64,000 nt of DNA from Rhodothermaceae bacterium Tc-Br11_B2g6_7. GTDB taxonomy: Bacteria > Bacteroidota > Rhodothermia > Rhodothermales > Salinibacteraceae. The DNA lies in contig LKNB01000005.1 in the NCBI GenBank assembly GCA_001564055.1, forward strand, positions 32,096 to 96,095, in the 5' to 3' direction. The notes beneath the pieces were generated by a model. The model was not told the DNA's origin, ran no database searches, and saw only the letters and a list, made by a program, of their open reading frames with translations. This document shows positions 21,374-31,724 of this stretch, one piece after another. The position numbers and the translations under genes are program-made. Each line of letters starts with the position of its first letter. Within the stretch, counting starts at the first letter, position 1.

Positions 21374-21811
21374 ATGGCTTCTGACGTCATCCATGTGCAT
21401 CAGCAACACCCGGAGCGCACCCTTGAGGTAGCGCAGGTGCGCGCGCTCGTGACCCGCATGGCTGCCGCAGAGGGGATACCGATCGGTGAGGTTAGCATCG
21501 TCCTGGCCGACCACCCCACCGTGCTGGAGCTCAACCGCCGCTTCCTGAACCACGACTACGTCACGGACGTGCTGGCCTTTCCCCTCAGCGAGGACGGTGA
21601 CGAAGCACTGACCGGGGAGGTGTACGTGGACCTCGATACCGCTGCCGAGCGCCATGCCGAGTTCGAGGCCTCCTTCACCGAGGAGGCCCTGCGGTACGTC
21701 GTCCACGGCGTGCTGCACCTCATGGGCTATACGGATACTACCGAGAAAGGGCGGCACGCTATGCGCACGAAAGAAGACGATTATTTGCGCCAGGCGCGCC
21801 TCGCTGGCTGA
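21374..21811 (+). CDS. ybeY: Endoribonuclease YbeY (rRNA maturation factor)
   Basis: LNHDYVTDVLAFPLSED, VVHGVLHLMGYTDTTEKGRHAMRTKED (H-x3-H-x5-H-type motif). Confidence 0.92.
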   Translation: MASDVIHVHQQHPERTLEVAQVRALVTRMAAAEGIPIGEVSIVLADHPTVLELNRRFLNHDYVTDVLAFPLSEDGDEALTGEVYVDLDTAAERHAEFEASFTEEALRYVVHGVLHLMGYTDTTEKGRHAMRTKEDDYLRQARLAG

Positions 21812-21915
21812 ACCGCACACGCCCTCCCCTGTACGTTATATTATCATTACGGTGCAGGCATCTCACCATTTCGGCCTGCCACACACGTTGACGTTCCTTA
21901 ACCCGTGAGGTACAC

Positions 21916-22230
21916 ATGAACATCCAGATCACAGCCCGCAACTTCGATGCCTCTCCCAAGCTGCGTGCCTATGCCGAAGAAAGCGTTCAGAAGCTCGAGC
22001 GCTTCTATGATGGCATCGTCGAGATAGAAATTTTCATCGGGAAGAACGACAACCCCAGCGCTGATAAGTCGGCTGAGCTAAATGTGACCGTCTACGGAAA
22101 GCGTCTGCGAACAGAGGCGGAAGACACCTCCTTCGAATCGGCCATCGATGACTCCGTAAACAAGATGCGGCGGCGCCTCAAAAAGTATAAGGCAAAAATG
22201 CGCAGCACCGACCAGGACTACATGAAGTGA
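21916..22230 (+). CDS. hpf: Ribosome hibernation promoting factor (HPF/YfiA family)
   Basis: MNIQITARNFDASPKLRAYAEESVQKLERFYDGIVEIEIFI..., DSVNKMRRRLKKYKAKMR. Confidence 0.88.
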   Translation: MNIQITARNFDASPKLRAYAEESVQKLERFYDGIVEIEIFIGKNDNPSADKSAELNVTVYGKRLRTEAEDTSFESAIDDSVNKMRRRLKKYKAKMRSTDQDYMK

Positions 22231-22259
22231 GCAGGACGCATGCCTTTTACTTCGCCTCG

Positions 22260-22290
22260 GCCCGGCCCCCTTTCGTGGTCGGGCTTTTTT
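22260..22290 (+). terminator. Rho-independent terminator between convergent hpf and metF
   Basis: GCCCGGCC-loop-GGTCGGGC followed by TTTTTT. Confidence 0.8.
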
Positions 22291-22357
22291 AATGCGCCCT
22301 GCCTTGAGCGTAAGCGACCATCCTTCTGCGTCGCTACGTCCCGGCCGCATGCGGTCG

Positions 22358-23314
22358 CTATGCCATTTCACGAATGGGGTCCACGACCTGCTTTACGATG
22401 TCCGCGCGCTGCATAATGTAGAAGTGCACGCTGGGCACCCCGGCGTCCATCAGCTCCTCACACTGCTTCCGAGCCCACTCAATGCCGATGTCGGCGACGT
22501 GCTCTGGCTTGGCGGCTTCTACCTCAGCAGCAAGTGCTTCGGGAATCTTCAGATGGAAGCGGCTGGGCAGCAGCTGCAGGTGGCGCTTCCGGGTGAGGAT
22601 TTTAAGGCCTGGAATGATCGGGACATCAATGCCCACATCGCGGCATTTCTCAACAAAGGTGAAGAACGCCGCGTTATCGAAGAACATCTGCGTCGTCACG
22701 TAGTGCGCACCTGCATCCACCTTGCGCTTCAGGTTTAAGATATCCCACGTTAGGTTGGGGGCCTTGAAGTGCTTCTCCGGGTAGCCCGCGACACCGACAC
22801 AGAAATCCACCGGCGCTGGGTCGATCAGCTCTTCGAGATAGCGCCCCTCATTCATGTCGTCAATCTGCCGCACCAGATCGATAGCATACTCATTCGACGA
22901 ACGTCCGTCGGGCACAGGCTTATTGTACCCATTATCATCCCCGCGCAGGGCCATCACATTCCGTACCCCGAGGTAGTTCAGCTCGATGAGGGCGTCCTCC
23001 GTCTCTTCCCGGGTAAACCCGTGGCACAGCAAATGAGGCACTGCTTGGACGCCGAACCGGCTCTGAATGGCTGCGCACAGCCCAATGGTCCCCGGTCGCT
23101 TACGTTTTACGCGCCGGCGCCACGTACCATCGCCGCTTTCCACATACTCTACCTTTGCCGAGTGGCTCGTTACATCAATGAACGGCGGATCGTACGGCAT
23201 CAACTCCTCCACCACATTCATCACCTCGCTGATAGAGCCCCCACGCTTCGGAGGGATTATTTCGTACGATATCAGCGGCTCTGTGGCCCGGTCGAGTAAC
23301 TCGACAACTTTCAT
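22358..23314 (-). CDS. metF: Methylenetetrahydrofolate reductase
   Basis: SYEIIPPKRGGSISEV, NVMALRGDDNGYNKP, VDAGAHYVTTQMFFDNAAFFTFVEKCRDVGIDVPIIPGLKIL. Confidence 0.95.
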   Translation of the reverse strand: MKVVELLDRATEPLISYEIIPPKRGGSISEVMNVVEELMPYDPPFIDVTSHSAKVEYVESGDGTWRRRVKRKRPGTIGLCAAIQSRFGVQAVPHLLCHGFTREETEDALIELNYLGVRNVMALRGDDNGYNKPVPDGRSSNEYAIDLVRQIDDMNEGRYLEELIDPAPVDFCVGVAGYPEKHFKAPNLTWDILNLKRKVDAGAHYVTTQMFFDNAAFFTFVEKCRDVGIDVPIIPGLKILTRKRHLQLLPSRFHLKIPEALAAEVEAAKPEHVADIGIEWARKQCEELMDAGVPSVHFYIMQRADIVKQVVDPIREMA

Positions 23315-23412
23315 ATTCGGTTGGTGACTTTGTAAAGCAAATCTGTAAATTACCACTGGATGCGCTACTTTTTACAACCGCGTGTAGTACACACCTACTA
23401 ATTCCTGGTTCG

Positions 23413-24033
23413 ATGACTGGCCTTATCTTCTCTTCTGTTACGGAAATCCAACCTTTCCTTCAGCGCTACCGTCGGGGGCGATTTGAGTCGCTCACGGAGG
23501 GGGAATGGCGCGGCGACAACGATGTTGTCGTGTGCGTCACCGGCATGGGCAAAATCAAAAGCACCTTATGCGTGGAGCGCATGCTCAAGCAGGAGTCGAT
23601 TGAGCGGCTACTCCATGTGGGGACGTGTACGGCCCTGAAGGACAGCTTCGACGTTGGCCAGGCCGTGGCAGCCTCCCATGTGATGGAGGGCGACCGCATC
23701 GAGCTGGCGGCGCCGGCCTACCCACGCATGCCCCTTGCCGTAGCCTTCGACGATCTGGAGGAGGCCATCCTTGTGACGCAGGAGCACACCATTCAGGGCG
23801 ATGATGAGGAGAGCTACTGGCAGCGCATCGCCGACATCAGCGACATGAGTGGATACGCCGTCGCCTACGTGGCCGCCACGAATGGCGTCCCCTGCCATAT
23901 CGTAAAGGTGGTGTCTGGGAGATTGGCCGGCGACGCGGATAACTTTCAGGACGACCTTCGGGCCGCACAAGAGGGGGTTGCCGATGTTGCCCTGCGAGCG
24001 ATCGAGCAGTGGCGGACAGAGGAGGCGAAATAA
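23413..24033 (+). CDS. Nucleoside phosphorylase/nucleosidase superfamily protein
   Basis: VCVTGMGKIKSTLCVERML, LLHVGTCTALKDSFDVGQAVAASHVMEGD; C-terminal VVSGRLAGDADNF. Confidence 0.7.
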   Translation: MTGLIFSSVTEIQPFLQRYRRGRFESLTEGEWRGDNDVVVCVTGMGKIKSTLCVERMLKQESIERLLHVGTCTALKDSFDVGQAVAASHVMEGDRIELAAPAYPRMPLAVAFDDLEEAILVTQEHTIQGDDEESYWQRIADISDMSGYAVAYVAATNGVPCHIVKVVSGRLAGDADNFQDDLRAAQEGVADVALRAIEQWRTEEAK

Positions 24034-24057
24034 GGATCCGCAGGCCAATGGGTGCCG

Positions 24058-24375
24058 TCAGTTGCGCCGCATCTCGATGTCATCCAGCCAGGCCTGCGGC
24101 ATCCCGATGGAGTGGCCGTCTTCGTAGTGATACGGCACCTTGTCCAGATGGTGGGCCCGGTAGGCGCGCTGGTCTTCTCGAATCTCACGCACCCCGACCG
24201 GCACCAGATCGCCCGAGGCCGTCTTTTGCTCCCGCACGACAATCGGGTCCTTCTCGAAGGGCAACGGCTGCTCCGGAAACAGAATCCGGTAGGCCGTGAC
24301 GGCCGTCCACGTCAGCACAAAGAACAGCAGAGGCGCAGCGACTATAGCCAGTATGAGATAAATGAGCGCAACCAT
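24058..24375 (-). CDS. Small membrane-anchored protein at the end of the oxidase cluster
   Basis: 105 aa, N-terminal TM VALIYLILAIVAAPLLFFVLTW, co-directional with cox genes. Confidence 0.6.
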   Translation of the reverse strand: MVALIYLILAIVAAPLLFFVLTWTAVTAYRILFPEQPLPFEKDPIVVREQKTASGDLVPVGVREIREDQRAYRAHHLDKVPYHYEDGHSIGMPQAWLDDIEMRRN

Positions 24376-24512
24376 CGCCGCCGGGCAAAAGAGAAAAGAG
24401 CCGCTGGGTGTAGCATTGTTACTTCACCACAATTTTAGCTTTTGGTGCAGGCATCGGTTCCTGCAGTACACCCACGTGGCACCTTCGGTAGGCAGCGGCA
24501 AATCGGGAAGGA

Positions 24513-24947
24513 TCAGCTTTCATCGTCGGGAGCGTCGTCATCCCCGTCCATGAAGTCCCCAGGAGCTACGCGCAGCTGCTCCGCATCCGGCTCGCGAGCC
24601 CGGAGGGCTTCCTCTTCGCGCTCCTGCTGCGAGATGGTAATGGAGCTCACGTTGTCCAGATCGCCGCGAAAGACGGTATCCAGCATGGTGAAGATGATGA
24701 AGATCCCCACGAAGACGACCCCTACTGTGATGGTAAGCGCGTTCACTCGGCTGTCGTACTTGAGCGCCATAAAAAAGACAAGCACAAGCACGGCCTTCGT
24801 CGAGGCAATGGCCAGGGCTACGGGGATTTCCAGCACGCCGAAGTCAATACCCTTTGCCGTGATTACCGTGAGAATCGTCAAGCCAATAAGAGTGGCAAAA
24901 ACGCTGAAGAGCGTCTTTTTCGGGATGATATGATGTCCTTGGGCCAT
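24513..24947 (-). CDS. Cytochrome c oxidase subunit IV (prokaryotic type)
   Basis: Three TM segments; VALAIASTKAVLVLVFFMALKYDSRVNALT typical of small COX4-like subunits; position after subunit III. Confidence 0.8.
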   Translation of the reverse strand: MAQGHHIIPKKTLFSVFATLIGLTILTVITAKGIDFGVLEIPVALAIASTKAVLVLVFFMALKYDSRVNALTITVGVVFVGIFIIFTMLDTVFRGDLDNVSSITISQQEREEEALRAREPDAEQLRVAPGDFMDGDDDAPDDES

Positions 24948-24993
24948 AGCGTAGGGTCAGTCGGTAGGAAGCGAAGAGGCGCCGCACCGCTCG

Positions 24994-25689
24994 CTAAATG
25001 AGGTAGAGGAGGGGAAAGAGAAAGATCCAGATCAGGTCCACAAAGTGCCAGTAGAGCCCTCCCAGCTCAACGGGCGTGTACCACTCCGGCGAGAAGTGAT
25101 TACGGAGCGCCCGGTAGATCAGCCAGGCGAAAAGCCCCATGCCCACAATCACGTGAACCGCGTGAATACCCGTCATCACGTAATAGATACTGAAATACTG
25201 GACCGCGTTCGGTACATCCAGAAAGGCGTATGACCCCGTTGGGTTGAACGCCTCTCCCGGGAAGATGCCGTTGGCAAACTTGTCTGTGTACTCAAAATAC
25301 TTGATCACCAAAAAGACAACAGCGAGCCCCAGCGTTGCAGACAGGCTGGTAATCATGGCCTTCGTATTGCCTTTCTGAATGAAGTGGATGGAGAGCGCCA
25401 CCGTTAGGGAGGAAGCCAGCAGTACAATGGTGTTTGCGAGGCCCATCCGCCAGTCCAGCGCCTCCGCACCCACGGCAAATGCCTCGGGGTACCACTGCAG
25501 GTACACCGCGAAGGCCACAAACATACCACTAAAGAGCAGCAGCTCCGTCACCAGAAATAGCCACATGCCCAGCTTGGCCGAGCCAAACTGCTGATCGAGC
25601 GAGAGGAAGTGGTGTTGAAGCCGTTCGTGGTGCCCATGGCCGTCGCCATGCGCCTGCACGTCCTGCGTTTCTTGAGTCTGGGTTGCCAT
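24994..25689 (-). CDS. Cytochrome c oxidase subunit III
   Basis: LGMWLFLVTELLLFSGMFVAFAVY, GIHAVHVIVGMGL, VELGGLYWHFVDLIWIFLFPLLYL. Confidence 0.93.
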   Translation of the reverse strand: MATQTQETQDVQAHGDGHGHHERLQHHFLSLDQQFGSAKLGMWLFLVTELLLFSGMFVAFAVYLQWYPEAFAVGAEALDWRMGLANTIVLLASSLTVALSIHFIQKGNTKAMITSLSATLGLAVVFLVIKYFEYTDKFANGIFPGEAFNPTGSYAFLDVPNAVQYFSIYYVMTGIHAVHVIVGMGLFAWLIYRALRNHFSPEWYTPVELGGLYWHFVDLIWIFLFPLLYLI

Positions 25690-25771
25690 GTGTACGTAAA
25701 GGCACAGGTGAAAGGGGGCGCCGGGGCGGCACAGCTACCGGGCCGTCGGCGGGTTCAGTACAGAGCAGCCG

Positions 25772-27499
25772 TCAGGTGGACTCCGTCTCGCGGGGAAGAG
25801 CGGGCTCCGAGGTAGCGCCGTCGCCAGCCCCATCGCCTACATGCCGCGGTCCGAAGACCTCGTCAGCCAGGTGAAAATCGTACGGCCCACGGGTCACAAT
25901 CGGGGTGCGGGTAAAGTTGTGCGGATCCGGTGGTGAGGTGGCCATGGTCCACTCCAGCGTAGCCGCGCCCCACGGGTTGGAGGTCGCCTTCTCACCCCAG
26001 AACAGGGAGTGCACCATATAGCCCAGCACGAGGAACAGGCCTGCGGCCAGCACCAGGGAGCTTATGGTGGATACCTGGTGCAGAAAGGTAAACTCTTCCA
26101 CGTAGGTGGCATAGCGCCGTGGCATACCCCGCGCGCCAAGAATCAGCTGGGGAAAGAAGGTAGCGTTGAACCCAATAAAGATGAGGATCGCCCCAATTTT
26201 ACCCAGCGTCTCGTTATACATTTTACCGGTGATCTTGGGCCACCAGTAGTGCATCCCTCCCAGCAGCGCAATGACGGTTCCGCCCATCATCACATAGTGG
26301 AAGTGCCCCACCACATAGTATGTGTCGTGCAGGTGAACGTCCACCGCCAGCACACCAACCATAATCCCGGTCAACCCACCAATGGTAAACAGGAAGAGGA
26401 ACGACAGGGCGTATAGCATGGGCGTCTGTAGCCACACCGACCCCTTATACATCGTGGCCACCCAGTTAAAGATTTTAATGCCTGATGGAATACCGATCAG
26501 GTAGGTAATGAGCGAGAACACAATGCCCGAGATGGCCGACTGCCCAGAGACGAACATGTGGTGGCCCCAGACGAGGAAGCCCAGCAACGCGATCGCTACC
26601 GACGAGAGCGCAATGGCCTTGTAGCCAAAGATACGCTGGCGCGAGAAGGCTGTCATCAGTTCTGATATAATGCCGAAGGCCGGCAGAATCATGATGTACA
26701 CGGCCGGGTGGCTGTAAAACCAGAAGAAGTGCTGAAAGAGGATCGGATCGCCACCCAGGGCGGGGTCGAAGATGCCAATTTGCAGGAGGCGCTCCAGGAA
26801 GAGCAGGATCATCGTGATTCCGATGACCGGCGTGGCGAGCACCATCACAATGCTGGTGGCATAGAGGCCCCAGACGAAGAGCGGCAGCCGGTTCCACGTA
26901 AGGCCGGGCGCCCGCATCTTGTGGATGGTGACGATAAAGTTGATTCCCGTAAAGATTGAGGAGAAGCCCGCGATGAAGATCGCCAGCGTCATGTACAGCA
27001 CCGACATGCTACCCGACGACGAGTACGGGGTGTAGAACGTCCACCCGGTATCGACCGAACCCACCAGGAGCGCCGTGACCACCAGCGCGCCTCCAATCAT
27101 GTACACGTACCAACTGGCCAGGTTAAGCCGGGGGAAGGCCACGTCTTTGGCGCCCAGTTGCATGGGCAGCACGAAGTTACCCAGAATAGCCGGAATGGAG
27201 GGCACGATAAACAAAAAGACCATCATGATGCCGTGCATCGTGAAGGTCTGATTGTACGCATCGTTGCTCATGATCGTCTCGCCCGGCATGAAAAGCTCCA
27301 GGCGAACAGCAATGGCAAGCAGACCGGCGATCAGGAAGACAGTCGCCAGCGTGACGGCGTACAGCACCCCGATGCGCTTGTGGTCCAGCGTCAGCAACCA
27401 CGACCGGATGGTCTTCTGATGGTTCAGATAGTTGGGCGCCTCCGAAGAGCCAGCCGCTGAGGCCGAGCCTCCATCGTGCGTTGCTGTAGCTGAAGACAT
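25772..27499 (-). CDS. Cytochrome c oxidase subunit I
   Basis: [50 protein letters not shown]. Confidence 0.96.
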   Translation of the reverse strand: MSSATATHDGGSASAAGSSEAPNYLNHQKTIRSWLLTLDHKRIGVLYAVTLATVFLIAGLLAIAVRLELFMPGETIMSNDAYNQTFTMHGIMMVFLFIVPSIPAILGNFVLPMQLGAKDVAFPRLNLASWYVYMIGGALVVTALLVGSVDTGWTFYTPYSSSGSMSVLYMTLAIFIAGFSSIFTGINFIVTIHKMRAPGLTWNRLPLFVWGLYATSIVMVLATPVIGITMILLFLERLLQIGIFDPALGGDPILFQHFFWFYSHPAVYIMILPAFGIISELMTAFSRQRIFGYKAIALSSVAIALLGFLVWGHHMFVSGQSAISGIVFSLITYLIGIPSGIKIFNWVATMYKGSVWLQTPMLYALSFLFLFTIGGLTGIMVGVLAVDVHLHDTYYVVGHFHYVMMGGTVIALLGGMHYWWPKITGKMYNETLGKIGAILIFIGFNATFFPQLILGARGMPRRYATYVEEFTFLHQVSTISSLVLAAGLFLVLGYMVHSLFWGEKATSNPWGAATLEWTMATSPPDPHNFTRTPIVTRGPYDFHLADEVFGPRHVGDGAGDGATSEPALPRETEST

Positions 27500-27590
27500 A
27501 GGTCGTTACGTGATCTGATGGGATAATCTGGCTATGCAAATGCCACGCTGCACCGTCGGTTTCTGGCGCCTGGGCATCGTGTAGGGCGCG

Positions 27591-28529
27591 TTACTCCAGT
27601 TCTTTGATGTAGGCAACCAATGCATTGATCTCTCGCTCCGAGAGGCGCGCATACGAGGGCATCACGCCCGCTGGATACCCCTCTACCACCTGTGCCGTGG
27701 GCTCGATAATCATTTGGCGGAGGTAGTTCTCGTCTGCCGTTACGGTCTCCCCGCTTTGCAGCAGCCGATCGTTCATGTAGAGCCCTTGCATGGTGGGCCC
27801 TATACCGGAGGTGCCGTCAATGCTGTGGCACTGCTGGCACCCCTGCTGCCCAAACAGGCGTTCGCCCAGTTCCGGTAGTGGGATGTCCTCGTCCATGGCA
27901 GCATCAGCCAGCCACTCGTTAAAGTCAGTTTGCGAGTGCACGTGCACGGTCGCGATCATTTCGGCGTGCTGCGTGCCGCAGTATTCAGAGCAGAAAAGGT
28001 GATACTCCCCTTCGCGCGTGGCTTCAAACCACACCGAGGAGTAGCGATCGGGCAGCACGTCCTGCTTCACGCGGAAGGCCGGAATGAAGAGGCTGTGCAG
28101 CACATCCTCGCTGCTCATGTTGACCTTCACCGGCCGATCGACCGGAACGTGGAGGTTGTTAGACGACGCGCCATTCGGGTAATCGAAGCTCCAGCCCCAT
28201 GAGAAGGCCGTCGCCTGAATTTCGTACGCGTTGGGCGGCGCCACGGTTAGCTTCAGGTAGCCCTGAAAGCCCCACGTGAATACCAGCAGCACCAGGATGG
28301 TGGGAATCACCACCCAGGAGATTTCCAACAGCTTGCTTTCCTTAATGGGCTGGGGCGCATCGTCCGCGCTGCGGCGGCGATATGTGTACGCCAGGTAAAT
28401 CAGGCCGCCTACAACCAGCAGCATGATGGCCAAGCTCGTCCAGGTGACGAAGTAGAAGAGCCAGTCGATTTCAGACGCAACGGTCGATGCGCCCTCGGGA
28501 AGCCATACGGTTCCGTTGGAATTACCCAT
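27591..28529 (-). CDS. Cytochrome c oxidase subunit II with fused C-terminal cytochrome c domain (caa3 type)
   Basis: CuA motif CSEYCGTQHAEM, then heme c motif CQQCHS; start MGNSNGTVW at 28529. Confidence 0.93.
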   Translation of the reverse strand: MGNSNGTVWLPEGASTVASEIDWLFYFVTWTSLAIMLLVVGGLIYLAYTYRRRSADDAPQPIKESKLLEISWVVIPTILVLLVFTWGFQGYLKLTVAPPNAYEIQATAFSWGWSFDYPNGASSNNLHVPVDRPVKVNMSSEDVLHSLFIPAFRVKQDVLPDRYSSVWFEATREGEYHLFCSEYCGTQHAEMIATVHVHSQTDFNEWLADAAMDEDIPLPELGERLFGQQGCQQCHSIDGTSGIGPTMQGLYMNDRLLQSGETVTADENYLRQMIIEPTAQVVEGYPAGVMPSYARLSEREINALVAYIKELE

Positions 28530-28554
28530 GATGGTTAGGGTCAAGCAAAAAGAA

Positions 28555-29403
28555 TCAGGTGGTTGCTGAGGGGTGGGCGTTGTCCCACGCACTCAACTGT
28601 TTGTTTTCCCGCCGCCAGAACACCAGCAGTACGCCCCCCAGCGCAAACGCGCCGAGGATGCTGCCGATTTTCATGACGTTCCACGCATGCAGTACATAAG
28701 CGTTTGAGGACGGGTCGAACTGAAAGCAGTACATGATCGCCCGATCCATGATCGAGCCCACACGTCCTTCCGAAGCTTCGACGAGTGCGTTGCGCATGTC
28801 GCGCTCTGGGAAACGCATACCGTGGAGATACCGCGTAATCGTGCCGTCCCCACTGATAAAAATAAGCGTCGATGGATGCGCGTACTCCTGCTGTTCTTCC
28901 ACCCACGTGAACGTAAACCCTACCGATTCCGTGAGCTGGGCGATAGCTGCTTCATCCCCCGTCAGAAAGTGCCACCCGTCTGCTGCTTCTGGTCTGTTAA
29001 GTTCTGCTAAGTAACGGTCTTTCTGACGCTTAGCTACCTCCGGCGTTTCAATTGCGTTGAAGCTCACCGTCAGCTTCTCAAACTCCTCACCCGGCGTCCA
29101 GGCCAGCTCGCGCAGGCTTTCGGTGACGCCATCCAGGATAAGGCTGCAGAGCATCGGACATTCATGGTAGACGAGCGACAGCACAACGGGCGTCTCCCCG
29201 TCCAGGAAGTCGGACAGCTGTACGGCCTCGCCCGCTTCATTATAGAAGGTGGCGTCGGTCGCGACTTGCTCTCCGAGCTTTTCTACGAGGTCTACTTCAT
29301 CGTAGATGGCATTGGTTTGTCCCGAACGCTGTGCCAGCGTATCGGCGGGCCAGACCATCAGAATCCCTACGACCAGCAGATATGTGAGCACATGCCGCAA
29401 CAT
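28555..29403 (-). CDS. SCO1/SenC-family copper chaperone
   Basis: LVYHECPMLCSLILDGVTESL (CxxxC), signal peptide, C-terminal TM. Confidence 0.88.
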   Translation of the reverse strand: MLRHVLTYLLVVGILMVWPADTLAQRSGQTNAIYDEVDLVEKLGEQVATDATFYNEAGEAVQLSDFLDGETPVVLSLVYHECPMLCSLILDGVTESLRELAWTPGEEFEKLTVSFNAIETPEVAKRQKDRYLAELNRPEAADGWHFLTGDEAAIAQLTESVGFTFTWVEEQQEYAHPSTLIFISGDGTITRYLHGMRFPERDMRNALVEASEGRVGSIMDRAIMYCFQFDPSSNAYVLHAWNVMKIGSILGAFALGGVLLVFWRRENKQLSAWDNAHPSATT

Positions 29404-29463
29404 AGGGTGTGATAGGAAAGGATTGGAGTAGTAGCCATCGAATACACGCCTCTCCTACGTCCG

Positions 29464-30273
29464 TCACGGGGAGGCGGGTTCATCCGACGGGAAAGCGAGC
29501 GTCGTATCCTCTGCCGTTTCAGCTTCGCGTGCCATGAGGTCGATGGCCCGGTCGATGGGAATGCGGAATACGTCGTCCTCGCCCTCTACGGCCTCGAACT
29601 GCGTCAGCAAGCGTTGCGCCTGCGCGCGGGTCTCACGGAGCTCCGGATAGTTGGCCGTGGCGGCCACGTCTGACCGAAGATTGGCGGTGGTGCTGCCGTA
29701 CAGCTGGAAGACCACGGCCACCAACATCCCGATGATCACGATGGTGACCACCGTCAGCGCCAGGATTTGGCTGGCTTCAATACCCTCATGCTCCACGCCC
29801 ATCTCCTCTTCCTGGTCGCGGTAGTCTTGAGAGCCGGTGACTTCCGCCCGCACCTCCAGGGAGGCGGCGCGAAAGAGTTCAGCTACCGGGCCATAGTCCT
29901 CCTCGGCATCTGGGCGCGAGGCCACTGCGGCCATAGCTTCGAGCATCTCCGGCGTGGCCACGATAAACTGAGCGGGTGGCCCGAACGTGCCAAAGTGGTC
30001 ATCGTGCTCCGTCCGCATCCGCCAGTAAAACCCCTCATTCTCCACATCCTCGAAGGGGCCCCTCACCGTGCGGCGCGTAGCGGGTTCGACGGCAATACTC
30101 AGCGCGATGTCCTCAAAGTTGCGATCGCGCGCAACCTGTATTTCGTACCCTTCAGCTCCCTCAACAGGCTTCCACTGAAACGTAATCGGCCCAGGTTCTA
30201 CGGGCTGCCGTTCTACGGGGGCAATCAGCTCGGGCGGCGGGAGCGCGTCGGTATGGGAGGTGTTTTCAGGCAT
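29464..30273 (-). CDS. Single-TM protein with fibronectin-III-like N-terminal domain, unknown function
   Basis: ITFQWKPVEGAEGYEIQVARDRNFEDI...FYWRMR (Fn3-like), later hydrophobic ILALTVVTIVIIGMLVAVVFQLY. Confidence 0.65.
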   Translation of the reverse strand: MPENTSHTDALPPPELIAPVERQPVEPGPITFQWKPVEGAEGYEIQVARDRNFEDIALSIAVEPATRRTVRGPFEDVENEGFYWRMRTEHDDHFGTFGPPAQFIVATPEMLEAMAAVASRPDAEEDYGPVAELFRAASLEVRAEVTGSQDYRDQEEEMGVEHEGIEASQILALTVVTIVIIGMLVAVVFQLYGSTTANLRSDVAATANYPELRETRAQAQRLLTQFEAVEGEDDVFRIPIDRAIDLMAREAETAEDTTLAFPSDEPASP

Positions 30274-30380
30274 AGCGTTGTCTTTCAAGAACGTACAGGT
30301 GTGACGTAGCACCCTGCACGTAGGATCAGCACAGGGGGTGAAACGGGCATGAAAACAAGGGGGCGACGGTAGAGCGCTGC

Positions 30381-31649
30381 TTAAAAGTTTTCAAATTTTA
30401 GCGACCGCTGCAGATACGGATCCTTCTGTGGGACCAGTGGATGGCGGCTCAACCGGTACACGATAGCGCCAACGAAGATGCCCAACAGTCCAAGGCCGAC
30501 GGAGATATCTACCCAGTGAAAGCCGCCCTCAGCGAACGCGTTGGGGAAGGCCACCCAGTGCAGGTCGAACCAGTGCATGACGATCAGCCACCCGGCCATC
30601 ACGCTAAGCAGCGGTAGCGCGCGCTTGGCGGCCCGGGGAAGCAAGATGAGGAAGGGCAGCACAAAGTGGAAGATCACCAGCGCATTGGTGTGGGCCATCC
30701 AGCCGCCCTCAAACCGCATGCGGTACCAGACCGTCGTTTCGGGAATGTTGGCGTACCAAAGCAGCATGTACTGACTGGTGGCGATGTAGGCCCAGAACGC
30801 CGTCATGGCGAACATCCATTTGCCGAGGTCATGGTAGTGCTCCGTCGTGATGGTCTGCTGCAACATGCCCCCACGGCGCTGCAAGAACCCGGCAATGAGC
30901 GTGATGAGGCAGACAGCACTCAGGAAGGCGCCTGCGAAGTAGTAGATGCCGAAGATCGTCGAATACCAGTGCGGCTCAAGCGTCATGAGCAGATCCATAG
31001 CGGCAAACGCTGTGGTCACGCCAAACACGGGGATGCCCCAGGCGCTGGTGAACCGAAGATTGTAGTTCGTGTCCGGCGCATGTTCTACATCGCTGGCCAG
31101 GGAGCGCGTGTACAGCTTGTACGATAGCACCGTCCACGCCAGGAAGTAGATGGCGAGGCGTGCAAAGAAGAAGGGCTCGTTCAGGTAGGGCGACTTCCCG
31201 TCGATGATGGGATCGAAGTCCGGGGACGCCGGATCGAGAAGCTCCGGATGCGTCCAGTGATAGAGGTCGTACATCCCCAGCAGTATGGGGATCGAAAGCA
31301 CAGCCAGCATGGGGAAGCTATAGGCCACTGCCTCCGCGATACGCCGGACCACCGTGCTCCAGTGAGCCTTTGTGATGTGGTGGATCAGCAGGAAGAACAG
31401 CGCGCCCAGCGCAATGCTAAGCAAGAACGACCACCCCGTGAGGTAGGCGTAGAGGAAACGCTGGGTCTCGCCGGTAAAGAGCGTCACCAGGCTCAGGATG
31501 AGGAGCGCGGCGCCCAGCGCCGTGGGGATCACCCAGGAGCGGACGCTGGCGGTAAACCGATACCGGTCCTCAGCGTGATCCTGCGTCGGCTGCACCGGAT
31601 CAATCAGCCAGGTAAGGGGCGAACTGGAGGATGTGGGCTTTTCTGCCAT
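30381..31649 (-). CDS. actF: Alternative complex III subunit ActF
   Basis: 10-TM-like protein next to ActE/ActD; SAWGIPVFGVTTAFAAMDLLMTLEPHWYSTIFGIYYFAG; start MAEKPTSS at 31649. Confidence 0.88.
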   Translation of the reverse strand: MAEKPTSSSSPLTWLIDPVQPTQDHAEDRYRFTASVRSWVIPTALGAALLILSLVTLFTGETQRFLYAYLTGWSFLLSIALGALFFLLIHHITKAHWSTVVRRIAEAVAYSFPMLAVLSIPILLGMYDLYHWTHPELLDPASPDFDPIIDGKSPYLNEPFFFARLAIYFLAWTVLSYKLYTRSLASDVEHAPDTNYNLRFTSAWGIPVFGVTTAFAAMDLLMTLEPHWYSTIFGIYYFAGAFLSAVCLITLIAGFLQRRGGMLQQTITTEHYHDLGKWMFAMTAFWAYIATSQYMLLWYANIPETTVWYRMRFEGGWMAHTNALVIFHFVLPFLILLPRAAKRALPLLSVMAGWLIVMHWFDLHWVAFPNAFAEGGFHWVDISVGLGLLGIFVGAIVYRLSRHPLVPQKDPYLQRSLKFENF

Positions 31650-31724
31650 GGAAAGGGAGGCGTGGTCGGAAACGCAGAATGAATGGTAGAGGCTGCCGTA
31701 GCGGAGGCGCACATGCGACGTGCG

